Shown here one piece after another: positions 12,201-24,200 of a DNA stretch of 64,000 bases; positions within the stretch are counted from its first letter, which is position 1, and the number at the start of each line of letters is the position of its first letter. Below the pieces are notes generated by a model that had not been told where the DNA came from, ran no database searches, and was given only the letters and a program-made list of their open reading frames with translations. The translations under genes and the position numbers were made by a program. The stretch spans positions 107,183 to 171,182 of the forward strand of contig MEHQ01001083.1 in assembly GCA_008828725.1 (NCBI GenBank), written 5' to 3'. This DNA is from Saccharina japonica (taxonomy: Eukaryota; Sar; Phaeophyceae; Laminariales; Laminariaceae).

Positions 12201-15200
12201 ATTGCCAGCACCAAGCGCGAAGCGCCGCGGGGTGTATTATTTTGGGCGTATTACTTTGGGCGTATTTTTTGTTGCTCGTCTTACGTCATTTTTAACTTTT
12301 GACCATGCATCCCTTTCGAGACGGAGCACCGTTCCTACTTCTAATAGAGACACCTTTGACATTTGGGCGCAGGTGCCGGAGGGGGCGGGGGGGGGCTTGC
12401 TAGTGTTCATGCATGGCCGTAGTCGTACGACCATAGACCTTCGTATACCTACAATGCCGGGACGGAGCACGTCGGGTTCTCACGAACCAGTGGGTGCGAG
12501 GGGGCTGTGACACACGACTTCCAATGAAATATGTAAAGATTGGGAAATATGAAATATGACTATTTGCCTAGATTTGTTGGATGAGAGATGAAATTGGGGT
12601 AGAGTACTAGGGAAGTCACGTGCACGCACACAAAAAGAAAGAGTAAATGTATATATTTTTCGATCTTGTTCGATGTAAGGAATATAAAGACCTGTTACCT
12701 TGAAAGTGGGGCGGAGAAATGTTTGCTTTTCTTGTTATTATATTAACACGTGAAACTGAAGGTATAGTTACCTCTGAGGTATCTGGAATCGGACACATTC
12801 GATTACGTCTGCCTTACTGCACCCAAGCTCTCCATTGCGGCTGGCCATATTCATGGTAATCAGACCCCACGATGAACCCAAAAAGCCAGGTATTCCCTTA
12901 CGTCTACACACCATATTAGGTTATGATTACAACAATAGCCCACCCGCAACAGTGGCTCTGCGAGTTGGTTAGATTCGACGACTAGTTCTTAGTTGGGTGT
13001 GGCGAAGTATACCAACTAGCCGACTTTTTGTTTCGTGTTCACCAACACAAAAAAACACACACACAATCCGAGCCACCACAAACGCGCCAGCGAGACACGA
13101 ATAAGACGCATAATTCCGCAAAAATGCCGCACGCAACTAGCCAACTAACTATAAACACCTAGCCAACTAATGCCAACTAATATTTTAAGTTGTCAACTTA
13201 TTGTCAGCCAAGTCACGGCCCTAGTGGCTGTGGCTACCGTCTTTTACCTCGACGTCTGCGCTCTGGCACATGAGCATGAGCGGCTCCGCCGACCCGCTCT
13301 CGGCCAAGGGTAGCTTGTTCTCGTAAGGCAGCGCCAGGGCGCACAGCAGCGCCGCGGCTTCCCGCTGGTTCTCGACGCAGCCCACTTCCTCACAAACATG
13401 CCGCAACGCGTCTAAAGCGCCATCCTGATTATATTCGCAGTGGGGAGTCGAGGTGGGGAAGGGGGGGGTGAGGGTACTCATTTGTTCCTTGCCTTGGTCA
13501 GTATTTTCGGGGGGGCGGGCGGGGGAGAGCGGGAGGGGTTTTCAACGTTCGTTTTGTGGCTAACGGTGCAGGGGCTGCTTTTCGACTGGCACACTACATC
13601 TTGCCCTCGAACCGGGCGCGATAATCTACAGTAGCTCGCGGTATATACGGCGCGCCCGACACGACGTCTGCCTTGCGTAACGTCAAGAGGTTACTGCCGC
13701 ATTCGCGTATCGACGCATGCTACGGTAGAGGTCGGGCACCATGTTACAGAGTTTTCGGAGGCTCTCCTCACTTGAGGAGCTCTATACTAATACTGAGTAA
13801 CAGTAAGCCACCTTCCTTTGGAGGAAACACAAAACTGCCACTCGATGAACAAATCCCAGGCCATCGTAAGAATAAACTTCAAAATATTGCAACAAGAGAA
13901 TGATTTGGGTTAAGGAGCGGCCTCTCGTCATTCGGAAAGCGGTTCGGCCAAAATGTGCTATCATACGTACATACATGCCAGTACATACCAGTACATTTTT
14001 CGGTGCCCTTATCATCGCACATACCCCACCTCTGAAGGACCCCAATTGTAAAACCCCAATAGGGTACATAGTCTGGGGTAACCGGGCACCGAAAGGGTAC
14101 ATAGTCAGGGGTACCCGAGTAATCTGGAATCCAGAAAAAGAGGGGACACCAGCATGGCGAGGTGCCGCGTTGATTGCCGGAGAATCAACGCGGGCGTAGT
14201 AACCCCCGGTGAGAGCCTCAGACTGGTCGCAGCAGAGAGGCTTCATTGATCCCAAACTATATACGAATTGACCTACGACGCGATGTTACAACGGTACCAG
14301 AATGAAAGTTAGGCTTGGGGTACCCGAGTACCAAAAGGATACTTACTCTGAGGTATCTGGGTACCAAAAGTTCAAATACTCTGTGGTACCCGGGTACCAA
14401 AAGTATACATACTCTGGGGCACCTAGGTACCGAAAGGGTACACTGGGGTACCCGGGTACCAAAAGTATACATACTCTGGGGTATCCGGGTACCAAAAGGT
14501 TAAATACACTGGGGTACCCGGGTACCAAAAGGGTACATACTCTGGGGTACCCAGGTGCCAAAAGGGTACATACTCTGGGGTACCCGAGTACCAAAAGGAT
14601 GCATACTCTGGGGTACCCAGGTACCAAAAGGGCACATACTCTTGGGTACCCGGGGGCTAAGGCGGTACACACTCTAGGGTACCCGGGTACCAAAGCCTGG
14701 TAAGGTTGATCATACCCGCGTAGATACCCGGGTATATACCCGGGTATATACTCTACTCTTAATAAGAACATCCATAGTAAAACTCCCCCTCTTACCCGGA
14801 CCATGCCAACAGCGTTGTCGGCGTTCGAGGCCAGCCTTCGCAGAGCCGAGACGGCCTGTCCGATAGTGTTGGGGTCCTCGCCGGACGCGACGACGGCCAC
14901 CAGGGGCGTGGGCACGCCTTTTTGCCCCATGATCTGTCGACAAAAGCCGGCGCGGTACAAACAACAACAACGGTTTATATTTACACATCAGACATTTTTC
15001 GGTCCATCACAGTTTGTGTGCGTGCTTTCGCTCAGTTGTTTTTTTTCGTTCAACACATAAGATTAAACCTCGTACAGCTTGTAAAGCCTGCACACAGTGA
15101 CAAGAATGTGATAAACGTAAGAACCTGAAGCTGAACGTTCCCTACAACGAAGGATTAGGATGGATTATTTGATACGTTAAGCCCTCTGTGAAACATTGGT

Positions 15201-18200
15201 GGGCGCCCCCCATCTCGGCAAATTCGACCATTTTGTTTTTCGTTGCACGTGGATTGTGTTCGTCCGTTGTCCCTTCTTCGGGATAAAAGCTACTTGAAAT
15301 TAGAGTTGGATGAATATCTACTGCTGAGCATGCGCACCTACTGCTGAGCATGCGCACCTACTGCTGAGCATGCGCACCTACTGCTGCGGCATTCATATCA
15401 ATAGAAATAGTCTATGCAATTGTGGACGTACATGTACGGACCGTTGGGGGTACAAATATTAATACTAAACGCTCCTTATCATTCCGTCCAGGGCGGTGCT
15501 TGTGTTAGCCTGCTTTGTGACCACGGGGCTAAATATGCGTCTACTGTAGATTCTCACGGAAATGAGCTACGTATTATTTTGAGAAGGGCAATAACCAAAA
15601 ACGGGTATACCCGCGCCGGTTTGAGTCAAAAACGGGTGCATAATGGAATCGAGTCAAAACACCACATCCCACGAGCCATCACGGGATAGATTGGCCAAAA
15701 TGACATCGTGCCCGTTTCTGAGGGGTAGTGATAACCAGACACACTTGTCGGCGCCTAACTATATACACTTAGACGTGTCCGGATTATGTTTGGAGGGTTC
15801 AGGTCCGGGTGGGGTCGGGAGCAGGGTCAGGGGTGTTTAGACGCAGAGGGTTCTGGCGGCAAGCATTTGTGTTTTACTTGGTCTCAGCGTGTACCTGAAA
15901 TACACCCTATATAGATACTAGGTTTGTTGATACTGCTGCGCAGACATACAACATTATATTAGGTGGATGGTCGTATATGTGACTCTGAAGACGTACGTAC
16001 TACGTACCCAGGTGCGTAAAATGGTTGAATAGAGTTTAAGTGGATTGTGAAAAAGCTTGAAAGAAAATGAAACAACGAAAGAGCGGCCGCAGACGCAGTG
16101 GAGAGCGAGGCACACTGTAGGCAAGTGGTTAACCAAAATAAATAACCAAAAACGGTGAAAGCCAAGCATAATAGACATTTACAGTTGTACCCGGGACAGT
16201 TTCTCTCAAAAATGGGTACAATTTGTTTTTGGCCAATCGCGTGGCTCGCTGGGCGTGTTTTTTACTTGATTCCAGAATGTACCCGTTTTAGAGTGAAAAC
16301 CGACCGGGTATACCCGTTTTTGGTTATTGCCCTTTTGAGAAAGTCATCACTCACAGCATCATGATCCCCGACGTGTCTATCTACAGTATTGTATATATAT
16401 ATATAAATATGCCTCTTTTGTGTGAAGGTCTCACCTCGTGATTCCCTTCGCTCATGGCGAGCTTGTTGAGCGCGTAGCACGCGTTAAAAACGGTTTCATC
16501 GTCATTGCAGTCGAGCGCTGACTTCAGCCCTTCCAAACCCCCCGCAGAAAGAATCTCCTCGTGGTTCGCGGCGACCACTGCAAGCTGTCCCACGGCCAGA
16601 CAGGCGTATCTGCCGTGGTAGGCGTTATTGTACAAGGGGTTAGCTTGAGTGGGGACCAGATGAGGGGGGTTCTATGGCAGTGGAGGCGTGCCAGCGAAAC
16701 AAAACTCGTCAAGTTCAGGGTGACGCTCGTGTGGACATGCAACATATAGACCCCCCAACAGACTTTTTTCGTTGATAGGGTACACTCGACCACGTGCGTC
16801 TTCGGCTTTCCGGCCAAAATTTCCGCCCATGTGTTTCTTTTTAGGAAGTCTAGACGTCCGCCCAGCCAGCGTGAGATCAAAGTCAACGGTGTACGATCCA
16901 TCTACCGTGTGAGAAAAATGAAACGACGGATAACATGATACCCATCTCAATAATCGTTTCTCACCTCCTGGTGTGCACATCGTATCCCAGAAGCCGTATC
17001 ATCTCCTCGTCGAGCTGACTCTCTCGCAAAGGGTCCGCCATCCCTTCTTCGTCGATCGTGCCGTCGTCGAGAAGAAGGATGAAGCGTCGCCGCTCCCCGG
17101 CGGCTAGCTTAATCAACGGAACCAGTGCACCAGCGGCACAGACGCGCCCATGGTTCTCACTCTGTCGGCAACGATATAGAGCGTTTTTTTTTGTTATGGG
17201 ACAGTGAGAGGACGTCTCCGTAAGGCATGCATGCGCAGCCGGGGTTATACGGCAAACATGCGATGGCCGAATCATCCGATCGACTGAAGGGAGACGAAGT
17301 GTTTTGCAGAGAGGTGGGATGTTTTGTTTTGTTCGTCCCGAAGACATAGGCCTGGCCTGGCGTGACCTGCTTAGTAGCTGGTGCTATGTACGTAGTTTTT
17401 GCTTGTGGTCGCGGTTGTTGCCTGTCCGACATCGTTTGACCGGGGGGTGTACTTCATTTTCATGCATGGCCGTAGTCGTATGACCATAGGCCCTCGCATC
17501 CCTACAATGCCGGGACGGAGCATGTCGGGTTTCCACCGACCAGGCAGACATTGCTAGCACCAAGCGCGAAGCGCCGTGAGGTGTTGGGTGAGTCGCATGA
17601 AGGGTGAGCTGCATCCTACTAAAAAACGCTTGTGAGGCGGACTTGCATATGGATGACAGCTTCAATGAGTTAATTTAATTTTTGGTCTGACCGGGGGGGG
17701 GGGGGTACTACTTCGTCAGATGTTCAAGAGGGTGAGTAACAGTCGACGGCAAGAAGGTTTCTACCTTCATAAGGTTAAGGTTTGACTTTCGTAAAAAATG
17801 TGGATTGTGTGGTAGGGCGCTCAGTTAAGGCCTGCGAGGGGTTTCTACGGCACCGCCGCAGCTCGAGTGTACGTTGAATTTATTCAGCCAATGGAGTCCT
17901 TTCGCGCACGGAAAATACATCAAGCGAGGGACTATCTGTGTTCGGGTTTCTTGAGTTCGTTAGAAGAGGCCGGAGAACGGCCACCCACTATGCTGTTCAG
18001 CGCGCACTTTTTAGAAACACACAACAAAAGTATGGGCATCAGCCTCCTGGGCATCGACCTCCTGACTCCTGAGCCACTTTCATGTACAATTTTTCACAGT
18101 GTCGAGACTATCTCGATCGCCATCGTGAGCGGTCAAGACTACAGTATACAACTGTCCATTTCGGCGCCTAAATTGCCAAAATTCCCAAAAGGTGAGACAG

Positions 18201-21200
18201 AAGGTCAAAGGCCAAGTTCAACCGGCCGGTTTTCGTCACCTACACAAAACGCTTATTACGAAACCCACGATGGTCGCAGAAACCATGCATCCCCCTAATG
18301 TTGACACACCATATTTGGTTAGGATTACTACCACAGTATGTTCTCCCGTAATACAGCCCAACTGACACTTGGAGGTTCAAGCCGACCGACCAACCAAACC
18401 TACGCCCAGACACTCCAAAACACTACACCACCCATCGCACCTGTCCAGCCAAGTTCGATAGACCCAGCGCGGCGAACCTAGCCGTAACCGCGTCTTCCCT
18501 CTTGAGTGACCCCACGAGCGCATCCGCCGCACCCCCTTCCAGCAGCTTCGGGTGGGCGGCGTAATTCCCGGCAAGGTTCGCTAGGCACCGGGTTGCCTCC
18601 CGCACCAGCCCGACGTCCTTTCTTCCGCTTGCCGCACCTCCTTCCTTTGTCGCGTCACCGCCATCACCCTCCCCACCCGCCGCGGTGCTTTCCTTATTGT
18701 CCTCTCCCGCTTCCACGAGCACTGCGGAACCCAAGGCCAGCTGGCTCAGGAAGCTCGCGCCCCAGCCCAGCAGACGTTCGTGCGTGGCGTCGTTCTCGCT
18801 GAGGTTTGCTAGGGCGCCGACGGCGTTCCGCGCGCAGGAGGGGTCCTCGCTGCGCGTTAGGGCGACCAGATCGGTGGCGACCTCCGCTGTCGCCGCGCTG
18901 CTCACTGAGGAGGATGTCCCCCCAGGGCCGGAACCGACCCCTGCAACGTCGAGCTTGTTGAGCTCGTTGAGGGACAGGGCGAACAGGAGACGCGCGGCTT
19001 CTCGCCGAACGTCGACATCGTCTTCGCACCTGAGAGGCAGAGGGAGGCGTGTTTGAGGAGGGGGGTGTACTCATGTCGTGCATGGACATAGTGGTATGAC
19101 CATAGGCCTTCGCATCCCTACAGAGTAGTGCCGGGGACGGAGCACGTCGGGTTTTGGTCGACCAGATAGGCATTGCTTGCACCAAACGGGGAGCACCATG
19201 AGGTGTTCAGCGGATCGCATGGAGAGTGAGCTGCATCCTACCAAGAATTGTTTGTGAGAGCGACTTGCATATGGATGAAAACATCGAAAGCAAGGAGGGG
19301 GGGGGGGGGGGCGTACTCATTTGTTGCTTGCCTTAGTCATTTGACGGGGGGGGGGGGGGGGGGGCGTACTCATTTGTTGCTTGCCTTAGTCATTTGACCA
19401 TTGACCACGCATCCCTTTCGAGACGGAGCACCGTTCCTACTCCTAATAGAGACACCTCCAACACTTGGGCGCTCATTACGTTGTTTCCATATATTACAAA
19501 GAAACCTTTTGCTAATTTTATCCCCTTCCTGCTTCGCCGCCTGTGGCCACCATCTATCTCCCAAGATAGCGATCGTTTTCTCGCTACTATTTAAAGCAAG
19601 GAGGGGGGGGGGGTTGAAGCGTTCTATGTGGTGGCAAATATCAAGGGAAGGGAAACCCCAAGCTCTCAGGGGGCGGGCATGTTGTAGATAGCTATTTACC
19701 TTTCTGATGTCAAAAATAACGCCGTGTCCAGCCGCCGGGTTGATAAGCGGGACAAATGATAGGGAGAGACAGCAAATAATCGGCCGTTTTATTCAAACAC
19801 GTTGGGCTGCACGGGCGTTAGGTATAACGTATAGTTGACGCCCCACCGCCACTAAAATTTCACGTTAGGACAAAGTAAAACCTACTGCACCCCCCCCACA
19901 CACAACCTATGTATTATACTTACTGAGTAGTATGTACACACGGTATCGACATGACGAGGTACTACTGTTTTTTTTACCTCGCCCCTAGAGAAAACGCCTC
20001 CAGCGCTCCCGCCTCCACGACAGCGCGTCGGTAGTCGGGGTCTGCCGCGATCGCCCTCAACGTCGCAAGCGCGGCTCGTTGGTCCACGGGGTGGTCGCTA
20101 CACGCGAGAGAGATCAGGGGCGGCAGACCTCCCTCCGAAATAATAGCCCCGCGGCGCGCAGGGTTAGCCGAGAGGTTGCAGAGGGAGTAGGCGATGCACC
20201 GCTGGGTTTCCAAGTCTGCGGCGTTAGCTATGGTGATGAGCGGGGTCAGTGCCCCCCCGCGAACGATGGGAGCTTGTAGGCTGACATCGGAGGCGATGTT
20301 GCCTAGGGTTACCGCGCCAAAGAGGCGGTAGGTTACGTCCGCGGAGCACAGGAAGGAGACCAGGTTGCCCACGTCGACCGCCTTGAGAAAGCGGGCCGGG
20401 TCTTGGCCGATGCACCCCGACAGCGACAGGTTGCAAAGGGCAGCCAGCACCTGAAATCCGTGCGTAATTATGGACAGAGAGGGGAAAGGTGGAAACATGT
20501 TGTTCGCTGGGGCTGCTTGCTCCGAAACGTCGTCGTACGTTTTTGTGGATGCTGTTCAAATTGAGTTGGCGGCTGCTCTTTTGTCCTAAGCCTGCGCCCT
20601 CACAAGGTTTCGTGGAATGCGCCTGATTGCTGCCTGGTGCCACCCTGGCCGTGAATATAAGGTATATTTTATGTTTAGATCAGAGTCAAAACGTAAACTA
20701 TATTGCTGGCCACAGTGGTATGTATTTCTACTGTATGGCCCCACCAGCAAGAAACGCCTGACCTAGTCTGAGCAAAGCTTGAACCATTGAAGTGTAACAC
20801 CAATTTGAGCAACCTTGAGCATAGGTCGGCATGATGTGATTTTAATCCAGCGCTCGCCGTTGAGCACGTTTTTTTTTCCAATTTTCGTACGCGTCCCTCC
20901 AAAGGTAAAAGCAAAGTTGATCGCGGCAGGTCGGGCCCATTAACGTTTTGGCCACAGTTTTGAGCAGAAGAGGCACTGTCTGTTCGCGTGTCTTATCAGC
21001 CCCGTGCTGCACCCACTTGATGATAGTTCCACCCACTACTCGACCAGCCAAACAATGGCTGCCATGAAAAAGGTCAATTCTCAACCAAGCACAGCACATG
21101 AATAACACGCCTAATTCTCTCTAGAACGGCAAACAGCAGATTATGCTCGACACGTTTTCCGATCTCCACTAATCTTTTTTTTTTTTGTTCCAAATTTCCA

Positions 21201-24200
21201 AAATTTCCAAATTTCCCGCCAAGGGTTGCAGGTAAAAACAAAAAAAAACTTACGTACAAATAAAAATGTACCAGGTAAAATTGGAAATTTGGAAACTTTG
21301 AAATTGAAAAAAAAAAAAACATAGAGCACGACTTTAGGTTCAATCTTGTTCGTGTGGGCCTATCTATACTGTGGTCATCGAACTGTTTCTTCTGTGATGA
21401 AACTTCGGTTGCGGCGGAGGCTGGTCGGATGCCATGCACAACAAAAAACCTTGACCGCCTGACCTCTCTGAAGCGTACTCGTAACATGCATAGGTACGTA
21501 CCTCCATCTGAATTTCCACGTCGTCGCTGCTGCTGAGTCGCAACAGTGGCACGAGCCCGCCTCTGGTAACTATTTCATTCCGTAGGTCCTCGTCCACGGA
21601 TAGACCTCGGAGGGCGGAGGCTGCCCGAAGCTGTGCCTATAAAATCGTTTGCAGTGCGGTATGTGCATCATGACGTGGGTAACTCACTTACCACGAGTAG
21701 ACGCCACAACATTGTCTCAAGATCAAGGGTATATACAAAATAGCGCATTTATGCGACACAAAAAAACAAAAATGGTACGTACAAAATGTCGGCAGAGGTC
21801 TACGACCGAAACGATTTATATCTAACCCTAACGTAACCCCCCCCCAAGAAATACAAAAGGCCGGGAACAAAAAAAAACGTCGGGACAAAGCATTGAAAGG
21901 GGATGCCTGCCGAAAACACGCTTCCGTTGCTATACGTATCACAGCTCCGCAACCGAAACCGCCACCGAACCGCTGTGGTAGAGGGTTAGTTTATTTCTGA
22001 ATAACGCGGCTCCTTATCCCGAAATAATCGGAACCTCATTCTTGAGATGCAATCGTGTTCGTTGTTGTACTTACAGTGGCCCATGGTTTTGCTCATCGGG
22101 TATATACTATATACTATATACTATATACTATATACTATATACTATATACTATATAGTATATACTATATACTATATACTATATACTATATACTATATACTA
22201 TATACTATATACGTAGCCCTTTTGGTTTCCTTAAGGTACATAGTTCTTTAAGGGGTGAGGTACGAGCATAGAGTTCTTTAAGGAGAAACCCTCAGAAGGC
22301 AAAACCTTATCATGGTGCACCTCTACCGTAGCAGGCGTCCGATTTCAACCATTTTTTCTCTCCGTTTTCAACCATCGCACCTGGGGATCTGGCGATGCCA
22401 CAAGGTTAATAAGCGGTCCCAACACCCCCTCATCCAGCAAGGTCGGGTGGTTGTCGGGGTTGGACGCGAAGTTCCCCACGCAGAACGCCGCGGAGTTCCG
22501 AATCTCGACGTCATCGGCCTCGAGCAGCGCCGCCGTGAGCTCGCACCCACGCCGCGCGATTCATCCGCGGCGTGGTTCTCCTCGTCGCGCGCGATGTTTC
22601 CTCGTCAAACGCGAACCAACCGCGTACCGCTGGACTCCGGATTTGGTCGCCGTTGTCTCGGGACTGGAGCGAAGCGAGAGGAGAGGCTGAAGCGCCCCCT
22701 CGTTGTTGTAACAAGGGTGTGTGATGCCGAGGGGGTGTGGTAATGGCGTTTTATGATTGCTAAGGAGTGTTTTGACAGACCCCGTCCAGGTTTCAAGGGG
22801 TGTGTTAACAAGGGGGGTGTGCTAACACATGAAATACTTTGGTCCGAAACCAGTTGTCCACATCTCAATGGGGTGTGATAGCAGGGGGGGGGGGGGTGTA
22901 CTTCATGTTTCATCATGGCCGTAGTCGTATGACCATTGAGCCTCGCATCCCTATAGTCCGGGACGGAGCATGCGGCTTTTTCACCACCAGGCAGCATTGC
23001 TGCACCAGCGCGAAGCGCCGTGAGGTGATTGGGCGAGTCGCATGAGGGTGAGCTGCATCCTCTAAGAACCGCCTTTGAGGCGGACTTGCTATGGAGACAG
23101 TTCAAGAGTTAATTAATTTCCGGTGTGGCACTTCCGAGACAGCAATGGGTTTTACTCTTGTAACTCCTCGGGAGCCTTACCTATTAACACTACGTGGTAC
23201 GTACGACATTCCCCTTGTGCGGAAAAGGTTCTCCACCCCGCACAAATGATCTACTCGACCGCCAGCTTTGGTAACCGCCAAAAAAAAAAAAAAAAAAAAA
23301 AACGGCACCCTGGTTGTCTAGCTCACGCAGCGAGTGGCGTGTTTTACAGCGTCGTTGCCAACCGACGCCAACCCAACCTATGAATATATCATATATTTAT
23401 AGAGGGAGGTAGGGGGGGGGGTGCAGAAAACGGTGCGTGTTCTTAAGTGTAATGTTGATAGATAAGACAAAAAAACGTGTGGCGGGGAAAATGAAACAAA
23501 AGGGAACATTTATAACAGTGCACTTCCGCTTGAGGTTAATGATGGTACTGCTCTTGAGTGACACCGCCCTCGAGGATATTGCTATCAATGCTGGTCGTGT
23601 TGGCAACATCACTTGCCGTCCCTCGTAGCGACAAGGTGAAAGGACCAGGGGGCGCATGTATCGAGTCGCCATCAAAAATATCCCAGGGTGGCGGTTTACA
23701 CATCGTGCGAAAGGTTTCACTTGGGGCGTCACACGTAAGTGTTCCTCCCATTTCTAGTGACGCGCAAACTCCTCACGTCTCGAGCCCAACGAACGTGGTT
23801 ATTGCAGTTGTCTCGGGGCTTGACCGGCCGATCAACAAAGACGACGCGCAAGACTCCCGTGGCGCCATTTTTTTGTCCGCGTTTCTTGCCATCGTTGGCT
23901 GTGACATCGCTCACGCGGCATCGGCAACAACCTCCTCGGCCATATGTTCCCCCTCGACCGAACGAAATACGGCAACCAAGGATTTTACCTCTTGTCTATT
24001 TACGGGAGAACACATGGGTGTAAGCATTAATTAGGGGGGATGCACGTTTTTTTTTTATCCATCATGGGTTCTGATTCTATCATACTAGTATTTGTAGGGG
24101 TCCCCGTATTTGTATGATAGCGGTGGCGTATAGCGTAGTTCGGGCATTTTAAGGTGTCGTCTACCGACCCAGAGCAGGCCAAGCTGCTTCTTTGTGGGAC

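Noticed and set aside
17867..18298. 143-codon plus-strand frame in ARM intron 15
   Set aside because: No domain, no splice or promoter context, ordinary intron composition.
23558..24034. 158-codon plus-strand frame, with some order on the minus strand too
   Set aside because: The minus strand briefly looked like an extracellular-repeat fragment (DIFDGDSIHAPPGPFTLSL), but frames break and no family fits well enough to call.
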